DNA from: DAOUCP01 sp034432155
GTDB lineage: Bacteria; Chloroflexota; Anaerolineae; Epilineales; Epilineaceae
DNA: 64,000 nt
Direction of reading: 5' to 3'
Assembly: GCA_034432155.1 (NCBI GenBank)
Contig: DAOUCP010000123.1
Location: 19,374 to 83,373 of the forward strand
Shown here piece after piece: positions 9,301 through 17,795 of the stretch. How positions within the stretch are numbered: the first letter of the stretch is position 1; every line of letters starts with the position of its first letter. Under the pieces are notes generated by a model. It worked only from the letters and a program-made list of their open reading frames with translations, did not search any database and had not been told where the DNA came from. Made by a program: the position numbers and the translations under genes.

Positions 9301-10284
9301 ACCACTGGGGCGCGGATCCTCGTTCTCGAAGCGACGGCGACGGTGCCGTTGCCGACCGCGACAACAGCGCCCGGGCAAACGCCCGGCACGCAGCCGCCGA
9401 CCGCCGTGCCGACCGAGACCGCGGGACAGCCGCCGACTGCCGTGCCGACCGGGACCCCGGAGCTGCCGCCAACCGCGGGTCCGACGAGTAGCCGGACGCC
9501 ACCGCCGACGCTCACTGCCACGGCCACCGAACCCACCCCGCCCGGTCCGAGCGCCACGGCGACGCCACTGCCGACGCTCACTGCCACGGCCACCGAACCC
9601 ACCGCACCCGGCCCGAGCGCCACGGCGACGCCACTGCCGACGCTCACCGCCGTGCCAACCGAGCCCACCGCACCCGGCCCGAGCGCCACAGTGACGCCAC
9701 TGGCGGCGACAGCGACTCACACCGCATCGCCGACCACGAGCGCGCCACCCCCTGGCCCCACGGCGTCGGCGACGCCGGTCGATTGGTGCAGTCGCCCCCT
9801 GGTGAGTGGCGACTTCGAGCAGGGCTTTGGCTGGCGGCTCCGCGGCGCGCGACCGCCGCGCTTCGTCGCTACCCCGGTGCACGGCGGGGAGCGGAGCGTG
9901 CTCCTCGGCATCTTGCCGGGCGAGCCCAACGAGCTGAACTACTCCACCCTATGGCAGTCCCTCGAGGTGCCGCTCGCGGCTCGCAGCATGGCGGTGAATG
10001 CCTGGACGTTCCAGGCTGCCGAACCGGGTGGGGGGCCAGACCGCCAACTGTTGCTGGTCTACGACGTGGACCCCGACGACAACGTGGACTTCCAGCGTGC
10101 ACCCATTGCCCGCGTGGTGAGCGAGCGCAGCGATGTGCGTGCCTGGCAGCGCCGAGCCTTGACGTTCGACGTCACCGCCTACCGGGGCAGGACGCTCTGG
10201 CTGTATGCGACGGTCCTGAACGACGGACGCGGGGGGCGAGCCTGGATGGTTCTGGATGACCTGGAGGTAGTCATCTGCCCCTAG
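6385..10284 (+). CDS. large surface protein: beta-helix, cohesin-like and C-terminal binding-type domains
   Basis: 1299 residues. Order of parts: signal peptide (1-26); a carboxypeptidase-regulatory-like beta domain (about 35-235); Thr/Pro linker; a CSLREA-like entry segment (around 256-285, LTLREAI); a right-handed parallel beta-helix (about 310-690) built from GNxISGN-type turns; a Thr/Pro linker; a YLPV motif at residue 827; a cohesin-like beta sandwich (about 835-975, beginning LTIRPTDVLTSVGSEIG); a second long Thr/Pro linker with three 22-residue repeats; and a C-terminal beta domain (about 1133-1299) similar to carbohydrate-binding jelly rolls. It is probably a secreted adhesin or polysaccharide-binding scaffold. 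A cohesin-like module suggests partner docking, but no dockerin is seen in this window. Confidence 0.8.
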   Translation: MIRCLVRLVSSGLIVALVAGRSAGAGAPLEQPSPGGRYRGVVRMYGRLPDAGTVIVAYADGREVARAAVQRTVEAATYELLVPADNAGTVELDGAREGEPLSFRVGDVPADEQAFFHTGEDRVLDLHVTRVEICVAAFEDLDRSGRVDPGEPWLAGVTINVAQFFVVRTYTTTGQGEPSCALHEAHPTVVRAVDWPSGYEPPTGQGQPAVTIDPAEGSHRVLFGFVRLTSAVDTPTPLPSLTPATSATPTASATPTPAAELSVDSFEDPGEPGDAHLTLREAIRLVVGDLWLEDLSAAELRRVVGAPGADSRDRIVFDAAVFPADQAVTIEIQPPISSRMALLGGFLPATLHQERPNSSLPALSTGGDTIDGSGNRVILSAGQSLELFDGLVITSDDNSLRGLELRNFDTAILVSGGARHNTLGGRGPEEGLTIVNNIVGVELVGPGVRENRLIGSRIGVERSGHAGPGNATYGVRIADGASANAVGEPGAGNLISGNYVGGVAVLGSGSNANTIVGNLIGTDASGRQALGNGIGVVVGNGAQGTRIGGSRPNDGNVISGNIADGIWVQSPGTSGTQLQGNAIGAGLQWRWAVPNGGCGVLISDGASGTIIGGSDVAQGNRIAFNDDCGVRIRGRNTSGHSVLGNSITGNRGPGIDLAGGGNGGIAGPRLQRLAPGTVEGLTLAGALVQVYSDSDDEGAVLEGVAQADSRGRFRLDLVAPPQWPVLTGTTTDGTGSTSPFAREIAPPTETSPAPTATGAPEDATPATATPSGTPLATEPTTPVGTAPTTALSPLTVTPVPTGNGTPGSTATAEPTAGSPATPHTSIYLPVVYRDALLFSTLTIRPTDVLTSVGSEIGLEIHVDQVSDLAMAYFELAYPAAFLTVLDGDPLLPEIQIDVGSFPDPVRIVVVDNRVDQTEGRIYYGFAVQGGQPVSGSGVMARIRMSAVAIGQGEVAWLEARLVGSGGRRLPLSTTGARILVLEATATVPLPTATTAPGQTPGTQPPTAVPTETAGQPPTAVPTGTPELPPTAGPTSSRTPPPTLTATATEPTPPGPSATATPLPTLTATATEPTAPGPSATATPLPTLTAVPTEPTAPGPSATVTPLAATATHTASPTTSAPPPGPTASATPVDWCSRPLVSGDFEQGFGWRLRGARPPRFVATPVHGGERSVLLGILPGEPNELNYSTLWQSLEVPLAARSMAVNAWTFQAAEPGGGPDRQLLLVYDVDPDDNVDFQRAPIARVVSERSDVRAWQRRALTFDVTAYRGRTLWLYATVLNDGRGGRAWMVLDDLEVVICP
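9505..9702 (+). repeat. three 66-bp in-frame tandem repeats in Thr/Pro linker
   Basis: Units 9505-9570, 9571-9636 and 9637-9702, each encoding 22 residues beginning PTLTA and ending TPL. Units 1 and 2 are nearly identical at the DNA level, which indicates recent duplication by slippage or unequal exchange. Confidence 0.9.
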
Positions 10285-10365
10285 CCGTGGCAGCTGCGCG
10301 TGAGTGTGGGGATGGGCCGGTGGCGGCGGGTCATCCAGACGAGGAGCTGGCGGAGGAGGTCCGGC

Positions 10366-13080
10366 ATGATCGATGAGGCGACCGCGAATGGGAACCGGCG
10401 GCGGGGCGCTTGCTCGCGGCCGTGGGTGCTGCCCCTGCTCGTGGCTGGGGTCTGGCTGGTCGTTGCCGGATCGAGCCTCCTGACGCTGAAGACCATGCTG
10501 GCGGGGGGGCTGGCGCTCGCCCGGGGACGGCCGCCTGTGCCGGCGACGATGCTGGGGCGTCTCAGCCGGGGTCACGAGGCAGGGGTGGTGGTGACAGCCG
10601 AGCCTGCCATCTTGGTCGCCGACGGCGAGTCGACGGCCAGCCTGAAGGCGGTGGTTCGCGATGCGGCGGGCCAACCGGCTCCTGACGGTACCCTGGTGGG
10701 GTGGTCAACGACGCTTGGCCGCTTGCGGGAGCCGAGCGCGGTGGGCGAAGCGGAGGTCGACGCCACGGTGGTGACAGGAACCTGGCAGACGTATCACGAC
10801 GACCGGTTTGGCCCAGCCAGCGGTGGAGGCTACCTGTGGAGCGACGATGCCGGCGCGAGCCTCGTGTGGTCGTTCACCGCCTCGGCGGTTCTGGTGCGCT
10901 ATGGCCAAGCGCCGGGACGTCCGGCGACGTTCACGGTGCAGATTGATGCCGGTGCGCCGGTCTCGCTGACCACGACGGCGCCCGTCACAGCTTGGCATCA
11001 CGCCGTCGTGGGAAGGGACCTGGCGGCCGCCCGCCACGTCATGACGGTCGCCGTTGCTTCGGGACCGATCGCGATTGACGGCTTCGTCGCCGCCTGCGCT
11101 GCCGTCGGCGGCGTGGCGACGAACGTCCTTTCCGCGGGCACGGACTTGGGTGCGGCCAAGGTGACGGCGACCGCCTACCTGTCAGAGACCGTTGCGCGCG
11201 GCTCGACCGAGGTCACCTTCACTGCCGGCCCGCCGGCGGCGGTGCAGTTGGACAGCGCGGCCGCCTACCTGCCGATCGGGGGTGCGACCGCCACGCTGCA
11301 GGCTCGCGTGCTGGATGCTTGGAAGCGACCTGTGCCAGACGGCACCGCAGTGCGGTTCGCGACCACCTTGGGCTCGATCGCTCCCGAGCAAGCGCCGACC
11401 GTCGACGGCCAGGCCACGGCGGTGCTTCGGAGCGGCACTGAGGTCGGGATTGCGGTGGTCCAAGCGACAGCCGATGGCGTCCGTGGCGCTCGCGAAGTCG
11501 CATTTGTGGCTGGTCCGCCGGCCAGGCTGACGCTGGAGGTGACACCGGGCAGCATCCCGGCAAACAGCGTGGCCAATGCCGATCTCACGGCGTACGTTGC
11601 CGACGGCTGGGGCAATCCGGTCGTCGATGGCACGTCCGTGCGCTTCGACGCCACCTTGGGCAGCATTGCCCCGCACGAAGCATCGACTCGGGCGGGGCTG
11701 GCGTCGAGTCGGCTGACGGCGGGTGCGGTCGCGGGTTCGTCGAGGGTGACGGCCATCGCCGGTTCAGCGGTGGACGTCATCGAGGTCACACTCACGGCCC
11801 TGGACGCTTGGGTGCACAAGGAGGTCGAGCCCCAGACAGCAGTTGTCCCAGGTGAGACGGTCAGCTACACCGTTTCCTTTGGCAACGTGGCCAAGGGCAC
11901 CATCTACGGGCTGGTAATCGAGGAGCCCCTGCCCGAAGGGCTCCTGTGGCCGCGCATTACGGCCGACGGTCCGGCATTGAACGCTCTGCCGGACCGGCCA
12001 GCGCTGGCCTGGCAGGTGCCGCGGCTGCGATCCGGAGAGAGCGGCGTCATTACGGTCGCCGTGCGGGTTGATCCGCGGCGGCGCTGGGGCAATCGTACCG
12101 TCATCACCAACTCGGTTCGCGTAGACAGCCCCACGGCCGCCGAGCTGACGGCGGCCAACAATCTCGCGGGCGCGGCCATCGTGGTGGTACCGGGGGCCGC
12201 GTACACCGTTACCGTCGAAGCTCCCGACCGGCTGGTCGTTGGCGGCGAGTCAGGCCCAGTGGTGGCCACCGTAACGGACCGCTTCGGCAATCCGGCTCGT
12301 GACGACACGGTCGTCCGCTTCAGCACGGATCTGGGCGCGGTCTCGCCCAGCGAGGCCGTGACGACGCGGGGGTTGGCTACAACGACGTTTACCACCGACA
12401 CCCGGGCCGGTGTTGCCCGCGTGCGCGCCATTACCGCCGAGGGCCGCGGTGGCTCGGACGTCATCCGTTTGTTGCCGCTGGACGTGGCGAGCCTGGCGGT
12501 AGATGTCAGCCCCGGCCGGCTGGTGGTGGGTGGGGCAACGATGCCCATCACCGTCACCGCCGCCGATCGCTTTGCGAATGCGGTGAGCGGCGTAAACGTG
12601 GCTCTGGCCATCGATCGTGGCACCATCGAGCCGGGCTTCGGGCGCACCGGAGCGCGTGGCTTCGTTACCAACACCTTGACCTCGCCGACACAGACGGGGC
12701 CGGCCAACGTGGTGGCCGTGGCAGGGGATCTGCGGGCCGAAGGAAACGTGCTCTTCGTGCCCGGGGATGTCCACGAAGTGCGGCTGGAGCCGCGCGCGCG
12801 GAGGGTTGCCCTCGGCCGCTTGGTCGCTGTCGAGGCAATCGTCCAGGACCGCTTTGCCAACCCGATCGCGGCATCGCGGGTATTCTTCGCCACTAGCAAC
12901 GGCTCCGTAGAGCCTGCCATGGCGCTTACCGCAGCCGATGGCCGCGCCGTGGGCGTACTTCGGCCGGTCCGGACCGGAGCAGCCGTGGTGACCGCTCTAG
13001 CGGCCGGGATCATGGGCAGTGCGCGGGTGGATGTGACGCCGGCCCTGGTGCACCTCCCCTTCGTCAGTCGGCCGCGGTAG
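10366..13080 (+). CDS. Big-1/invasin-like repeat surface protein with DUF11 domain
   Basis: 904 residues; the start is fixed by GGAGGAGGT ending 6 nt before the ATG at 10366. A single hydrophobic anchor/signal lies at about residues 20-48. Then come six bacterial Ig-like (Big-1) domains with the signature DRFGNPxxDxTxVxFxTxLGxxxP and one DUF11-type domain (about residues 480-600, VVPGETVSYTVSFGN). The first Big-1 domain is split by an inserted beta domain of about 110 residues (WQTYHDDRFGPASGGGYLW onward) resembling a galactose-binding fold. The protein ends in HLPF and seven more residues, with no membrane helix. Likely an extracellular stalk or adhesin. It lies 82 bp behind the beta-helix gene on the same strand. 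Confidence 0.82.
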   Translation: MIDEATANGNRRRGACSRPWVLPLLVAGVWLVVAGSSLLTLKTMLAGGLALARGRPPVPATMLGRLSRGHEAGVVVTAEPAILVADGESTASLKAVVRDAAGQPAPDGTLVGWSTTLGRLREPSAVGEAEVDATVVTGTWQTYHDDRFGPASGGGYLWSDDAGASLVWSFTASAVLVRYGQAPGRPATFTVQIDAGAPVSLTTTAPVTAWHHAVVGRDLAAARHVMTVAVASGPIAIDGFVAACAAVGGVATNVLSAGTDLGAAKVTATAYLSETVARGSTEVTFTAGPPAAVQLDSAAAYLPIGGATATLQARVLDAWKRPVPDGTAVRFATTLGSIAPEQAPTVDGQATAVLRSGTEVGIAVVQATADGVRGAREVAFVAGPPARLTLEVTPGSIPANSVANADLTAYVADGWGNPVVDGTSVRFDATLGSIAPHEASTRAGLASSRLTAGAVAGSSRVTAIAGSAVDVIEVTLTALDAWVHKEVEPQTAVVPGETVSYTVSFGNVAKGTIYGLVIEEPLPEGLLWPRITADGPALNALPDRPALAWQVPRLRSGESGVITVAVRVDPRRRWGNRTVITNSVRVDSPTAAELTAANNLAGAAIVVVPGAAYTVTVEAPDRLVVGGESGPVVATVTDRFGNPARDDTVVRFSTDLGAVSPSEAVTTRGLATTTFTTDTRAGVARVRAITAEGRGGSDVIRLLPLDVASLAVDVSPGRLVVGGATMPITVTAADRFANAVSGVNVALAIDRGTIEPGFGRTGARGFVTNTLTSPTQTGPANVVAVAGDLRAEGNVLFVPGDVHEVRLEPRARRVALGRLVAVEAIVQDRFANPIAASRVFFATSNGSVEPAMALTAADGRAVGVLRPVRTGAAVVTALAAGIMGSARVDVTPALVHLPFVSRPR

Positions 13081-13100
13081 AGCCGGACTCGAAACGTCCG

Positions 13101-13190
13101 CCGTCTCCACACCGGTCGATCGATGGGCCTGAATCTCGCTCCGGACTGCCCTCTCTAACGGCCGTCTCCAGACCGGTCGATCGACGGCCC
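13101..13190. repeat. pair of 29-bp intergenic direct repeats
   Basis: Copies at 13101-13129 and 13162-13190 (61-bp period) differ at only a few positions; both contain ACCGGTCGATCGA, which is partly self-complementary. They lie between two large surface-protein genes. Similar spaced repeats occur at other intergenic sites of this window. Confidence 0.75.
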
Positions 13191-13292
13191 ATCGTCTCCG
13201 TGCGGTGCGGTCAGGCCGTGCCTCGCGTCGTGTGCCGTGATACACTGTGAGCGCAACGGCGATTCGGACCATCGACAGGAGGAGGCAGCCCC

Positions 13293-15899
13293 ATGGATCG
13301 CCCTTCGACGCTGGGTGGCTTTGAGCAGCGGACCGACTCTGGACCCGGCGGCCGACGCCGGGCATGGCGCCGCAGCGTGTTTTCCCTGGCCGTTGGCGTG
13401 TTGCTATGCGGTGCCCTCGTGCAGCTTCTCTTGCCTGGCATTGGCCACTGGTTGGCTGTCTGGGCAGACCAAGCGGGAGTGGGCTATCTCCCGCTGGCGC
13501 TGTCCAATGAGGAGCCCGTGGTCCCGGCCCAAGCAACCGCCACCATGCCGCGGCCCACTTCGACCAACACCCTACCGCCGCCGCTCCCCAGTCCGACGCT
13601 TGCCGCCGGGCAGCCGACGCCCTTTTGGCCACCGCCGACGGGGCCGGATGCGTTGGGCGAGTTGCTGACGGCCAATGGTCTGCGCCGTGCCGATCTGGGG
13701 TATCGCCCGCGCGGCGATTGGACGCGCTACCCGCTTCTGGAGCGGACGCCCTACCTTCTGCCGCTCTTCGCGCCCCTCTTCAGCGAGCCGCTGCGCAGCT
13801 ACGACCTGGCGCGCACCCTGGGCACGGCCGCTGACCGTTTCTTGCGTCCCGATACCGTGAACACGGCGTACGTCTTCCGCGCGGTGTACTACCTCGGCTT
13901 TGACCGCAAAGTTGGCAACTTCCGCGAATACGAAGCCAATACCGTGATGGAGCCGGCGGCCAACGATCCGTTGCGCGAGGCGATTCGCGATATCTACCAG
14001 TACGCCCGCGAAGATCTCGTCCATTACACCTTTGGGACCGCCCTGCCTGGTGAGGCCGAAGCGATCATGGATCGTGACTTGCCGGAGGTCCCGCTGCCGC
14101 TGCAGCAGGTGGTGGCCAGGGCGCTCCTGAACCAGCTGGAGGCCATCAAGTGGCGAGATCGCGGACTGCGACACGTGGACCCCAGCATCGCTCGCAAGCT
14201 GTTCCCGATCCGTGACCTGGGCGACACCCAGGGCGATGGCACCATCTACTACCCGCAGATCGATGACGTGGCCAGCCAGCTAGATGCGGCCTCGTTCTAC
14301 TACGGCGGTCTGCTTGGCTTCCAGACTGCCCAACAGGCGCGGCTGGCGCTTGGGACGCTGGCCGATCCCGACCGCTGTCCGCCCCGGATGGTGGACATCC
14401 CAACGCCCTTCGGTCGCGTGGTGATCGGCACGTGCGGCGCGGACACATACACCGACTATGACATCCTGCTGTCCGTGGAGCCAGGCGGCGCGGATACCCA
14501 CCGCGACAATGCCGGCGGCACGGCCGCCCTCGAGATTCCGGTGGCCATTGCCGTCGACGTGTCGGGCAATGACATCTATGACTGCTGGACCGCCAAGTCG
14601 GGCGTCTGTCAGGGCGCCGGCGTGCTGGGCCACGGCGTACTCATGGATGGGAGTGGCGACGACACGTACTACGTCGCGCACCACGGGCAGGGGGCTTCCC
14701 TCTTGGGCCTGGGCGCTCTTCTGGATGTCGAGGGCAACGATCGGTACGAGGCCCGCTGGGTTGCCCAGGGAGCGTCTTTCTTCGGGGTTGCCAACCTCCT
14801 GGACGCTGCTGGCAATGACAGCTACCGCCTGCTTTGGGATGGGCAGGGCTACGGTGGCGTGGGCGGCGGCGTCGGTGTGCTGGCCGACCGCAGTGGCGAC
14901 GACTCTTACTTCGCCGAGCCCGATACGCGCCAGACACCGGACTTCCCGTACCGCAACTACGGCGGCAACGGTCAGCCGAACGCCAACATCTCCTTTGCCC
15001 AGGGCGCCTCGGCCGGTCGGCGCGGCGACATCAGTGACGGTCACTCCTGGCCCGGTGGCCTGGGGGCTCTGGTCGACGTCGAAGGCGACGATCGCTACCA
15101 GGCCGGGGCCTTCGCCCAGGGCTACGGATACTGGTACGGAGTAGGGGTCATGTACGACGGTGCCGGCAACGACCGTTACCGCAGCGTCTATTACAGCCTG
15201 GCCTCGGGCGCTCACTACTCCGTGAGTGCCATCGTCGACGAAGCTGGCGACGACAGCTACATGCAGGAGCAGACGATCCCGCAGTCGACGGCCGGCGCCG
15301 GGGTGGCGTTCGCCTGGGACTTCGTGAATGCTCTGATCTTTGATCGCTATGGCAACGACTGGTACGAGTCACGGGTCAACTGCCTGGGACGGGCTACGCA
15401 GAAGGGCAATGCGTTCCTGATCGACGGCGCCGGCGACGACACCTACGTGGCCGGTCCCGGTGGCAGCTGTGTGGGCTCCGCCGACTACAACGACTACTAC
15501 GTGTTCGATCCCTACCGCACCTACGTGCGCGGTTTCGAGAGTAGTCACTTCGGATTGCTTTTGGATCTCGGGGGCCAGGATCGGTATCTGGAGAAGGACT
15601 GGCTGACGATGCAGCTACGCCCGCATCCGTGGGCCGCCGAGGGCAAGGCCTGGAACAACCCGGAGCCCGACGTCCTCACGGCGCGTGGCGGCACGAATCG
15701 TGAGGAGTTCATCTGGGGTTTGGGCCTGGATCGTGCCGATGGGTTGGTGCCCGAGTTCAACCGCATCCCGCCAGTCTACGTGCCGACGCCACGGCCGACG
15801 GCCGGAATCCTCGAGCAGGCTCCGGCGCCAGGCGATCTAGTGTTCCCCGATCGCGAGCCGCTCGTGCCGGTGGCACCAAAGAAGTCAGGCAGCGAGTAG
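13293..15899 (+). CDS. exported protein with DxxGxDxY / QG repeats
   Basis: 868 residues, start with AGGAGGAGG upstream. N-terminal anchor (about residues 28-55) followed directly by GYLPLAL and a Thr/Pro linker. An all-alpha-looking domain covers about 105-360. From about residue 400 to 790 there are at least eleven short repeats of the form D-x-x-G-[ND]-D-x-Y (for example SGDDTYYV, EGNDRYEA, AGNDSYRL), many followed after six to ten residues by a QG dipeptide. This resembles, but does not match, the RTX calcium nonapeptide (GGxGxDxUx); spacing is about 25-40 residues. A calcium-binding beta-roll or beta-helix is a reasonable guess. Function unknown. Confidence 0.75.
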   Translation: MDRPSTLGGFEQRTDSGPGGRRRAWRRSVFSLAVGVLLCGALVQLLLPGIGHWLAVWADQAGVGYLPLALSNEEPVVPAQATATMPRPTSTNTLPPPLPSPTLAAGQPTPFWPPPTGPDALGELLTANGLRRADLGYRPRGDWTRYPLLERTPYLLPLFAPLFSEPLRSYDLARTLGTAADRFLRPDTVNTAYVFRAVYYLGFDRKVGNFREYEANTVMEPAANDPLREAIRDIYQYAREDLVHYTFGTALPGEAEAIMDRDLPEVPLPLQQVVARALLNQLEAIKWRDRGLRHVDPSIARKLFPIRDLGDTQGDGTIYYPQIDDVASQLDAASFYYGGLLGFQTAQQARLALGTLADPDRCPPRMVDIPTPFGRVVIGTCGADTYTDYDILLSVEPGGADTHRDNAGGTAALEIPVAIAVDVSGNDIYDCWTAKSGVCQGAGVLGHGVLMDGSGDDTYYVAHHGQGASLLGLGALLDVEGNDRYEARWVAQGASFFGVANLLDAAGNDSYRLLWDGQGYGGVGGGVGVLADRSGDDSYFAEPDTRQTPDFPYRNYGGNGQPNANISFAQGASAGRRGDISDGHSWPGGLGALVDVEGDDRYQAGAFAQGYGYWYGVGVMYDGAGNDRYRSVYYSLASGAHYSVSAIVDEAGDDSYMQEQTIPQSTAGAGVAFAWDFVNALIFDRYGNDWYESRVNCLGRATQKGNAFLIDGAGDDTYVAGPGGSCVGSADYNDYYVFDPYRTYVRGFESSHFGLLLDLGGQDRYLEKDWLTMQLRPHPWAAEGKAWNNPEPDVLTARGGTNREEFIWGLGLDRADGLVPEFNRIPPVYVPTPRPTAGILEQAPAPGDLVFPDREPLVPVAPKKSGSE

Positions 15900-16046
15900 G
15901 GGCGCTGCCCGCTGGGACGCCGGGGTGCGGGCACGCGAGGGTCGGTCGTCTCGCTGGCGCAGCTTCCGCAAGGAGGGCGCGAGCTTTGGCCGCAGGCGAG
16001 TGGGCCTCTGCGCGGGCTTGCGCGCCGGCGCGGCAGCGGCGAAAGG

Positions 16047-17378
16047 CTATCCGCTGGATCGCCACAGCGTCTGGCTGCGCTCCGGGCCAACGCTGACCAG
16101 CCAGATGGGTATGCCGACATAGTCCTCGATGCGCTCGAGGTAGGCGCGCGCCGCTGCCGGGAGATCCCCATAGCGGCCTGCCGCAGCCACGCGCGCATCG
16201 AAGCCGGCAAGCGTTTCGTACACCGGCTCGACGGCGGCGAGCTCGGCGGCGCTGGCGGGGAAGCGCGTCGTCGTCTGGCTGCCCAGCCGGTAGGCGACGC
16301 AGAGCCGCAACTCGTCCAGGCCGGCCAGCACGTCCAGCAACGTTACGGCAAGACGCGTGGCACCACTCGTTTGCGCTGCATACCGCACGGCCACCAGATC
16401 CAGCCAGCCACAGCGCCGCGGTCGGCCGGTCGTGGTGCCGTATTCGTGGCCGCGCTCGCGGATCCGCTCGCCGGTGGCGTCGGCGAGTTCGGTAGGGAAC
16501 GGGCCGCCGCCCACGCGCGACGTGTACGCCTTCACGACGCCGACGATCTCGCCGGCGGTGCGCGGCGGCACGCCGGCACCCGCGGCGATGCCCAGGGCTG
16601 AGGCGTTGCTCGAGGTCACGTAGGGGTAGGTGCCGTGGTCGACATCCAGCAGGAAGCCGTTGGCGCCTTCGAAGAGCAGGCGCCGACCCTCGGCGATTGC
16701 CTGACGAAGTAGCGCACCGGTATCGGTCACCAGGGGGCTCAGGCGATCCGCCTGCGCGGCGCACCAGTTCGCGATGTCGGCGACTGCAAATGGCTCGTAG
16801 CTCATTCCGGCAACCGCTGCCACGGCCGCCAGCGTCGCATTCTTGAGGGTGAGAAGGTAAGGCAGTCGCGCTGCCAACTCGTGCGGTCGAACCAGGTCCG
16901 CCACTCGGATGGCGGTCGTTCGAGTTGCCTTGTCGGCGTAGCAAGGACCGATGCCGCGGCCGGTGGTGCCAATCGCCTGGCGAGCGCCGGCGCCGGCGGC
17001 GGAGGCTGCCTCGAGCAATCGATCGGCGGTCTTGTGGTAGGGCATGACGACGTGAGCCCGGTCGGAGAGGCGCAGGCGATCCTCGACCGGGATGCCGCGA
17101 TGCGTTAGCTCCTCGATCTCCGCGATGAGCACCTCGGGATCGACGACCACACCGTTGCCCAAGACGGCCATCTTGCGCGGCTGCAGGATCCCGCAGGGCA
17201 CGAGGTGGAGGGCGTACTTCTCGCCGGCCACGACCACGCTATGACCGGCGTTCGCCCCCCCGTTGAAGCGGACGGTGACGTCGAAGTGGCCAGCCAGGAG
17301 GTCGACAACCTTGCCCTTGCCCTCGTCGCCCCACTGCAGGCCTACTACGGCGGTATGATCGCTCAGCTCGTCCACCAC
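16047..17378 (-). CDS. purA: adenylosuccinate synthetase
   Basis: 443 residues from the GTG at 17378, preceded by GAGGAGGG; the frame is open further but the family N terminus (VGLQWGDEGKGK) begins a few residues after this start. It catalyses IMP plus aspartate plus GTP to adenylosuccinate, the first committed step to AMP. Visible signatures: the GDEGKGK P-loop with catalytic Asp, NGGANAGH with the catalytic His, IGTTGRGIGPCYADK, the EGANGFLLDVDHGTYPYVTSSN block, and GTTTGRPRRCGWLD near the IMP site. Length is slightly above the usual 425-435. It is convergent with the repeat protein to its left and divergent from the BsuPI-domain gene. Confidence 0.97.
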   Translation of the reverse strand: MVDELSDHTAVVGLQWGDEGKGKVVDLLAGHFDVTVRFNGGANAGHSVVVAGEKYALHLVPCGILQPRKMAVLGNGVVVDPEVLIAEIEELTHRGIPVEDRLRLSDRAHVVMPYHKTADRLLEAASAAGAGARQAIGTTGRGIGPCYADKATRTTAIRVADLVRPHELAARLPYLLTLKNATLAAVAAVAGMSYEPFAVADIANWCAAQADRLSPLVTDTGALLRQAIAEGRRLLFEGANGFLLDVDHGTYPYVTSSNASALGIAAGAGVPPRTAGEIVGVVKAYTSRVGGGPFPTELADATGERIRERGHEYGTTTGRPRRCGWLDLVAVRYAAQTSGATRLAVTLLDVLAGLDELRLCVAYRLGSQTTTRFPASAAELAAVEPVYETLAGFDARVAAAGRYGDLPAAARAYLERIEDYVGIPIWLVSVGPERSQTLWRSSG

Positions 17379-17505
17379 CGTGACCCTCCTCGGCCGCTCG
17401 ATAGCCGACCTCAGCCTAGCCGGCTCTCGGCTACCACCCCGGCATTCGCGAGGCCGGCGCGTCGCGATCGACACGACCTCCTCGGCTCAAGCTCCTCGTA
17501 ATGAG

Positions 17506-17521
17506 CGGACACCTTTGTCCG
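17506..17521. other. perfect 6-bp hairpin upstream of purA
   Basis: CGGACA (17506-17511), CCTT loop, TGTCCG (17516-17521). It lies in the 417-bp gap between purA (start 17378, minus) and the plus-strand gene at 17796. Apart from this hairpin and the promoter at 17684, the gap shows nothing I can name. It could be part of a purA leader or a small operator; no PurR-box-like sequence was recognised. Confidence 0.35.
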
Positions 17522-17683
17522 TTGCACATGGCAAGCCGGGAGACTCGGCGCTGGGCTCCGCTGCCATCTCAGCGACGCGTGGATGGCGCAACGACCAGGG
17601 TGTGCCGGCGATCCCGGTGGGGCCATTATAGCCGGGAGGCAACGGGTCGCGGACCACACTCTCGCGTCGAGCCGGTCTCGCCC

Positions 17684-17712
17684 TTGACCTTGGGTTACTT
17701 CTATATTAAGAT
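17684..17712 (+). promoter_or_regulatory. sigma70-type promoter for the BsuPI-domain gene
   Basis: TTGACC (17684-17689), 17-nt spacer, TAAGAT (17707-17712), in an AT-richer patch (TTACTTCTATATTAAG) that stands out from the surrounding GC-rich DNA. Predicted start near 17719, leaving a leader of about 77 nt before the ATG at 17796. Confidence 0.6.
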
Positions 17713-17795
17713 AGGGTGGCGGGTGAGGATGGCCCTCGCACCATGGCAGACACATGGGTCGGGAGTGGCTATCCAGTGCGCCAAAGGAGGCGACG

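Noticed and set aside
13101..13190. Phage or island attachment sites
   Set aside because: The paired repeats are only 61 bp apart, with no integrase or tRNA gene nearby.
14550..15600. RTX calcium-binding nonapeptides
   Set aside because: The repeats lack the GGxGxDxUx register and are spaced much wider than nine residues.
15906..15933. Stem TGCCCGC/GCGGGCA as terminator between the repeat protein and purA
   Set aside because: Only 7 bp with a 14-nt loop and no T-run; not distinguishable from chance in this GC-rich DNA.
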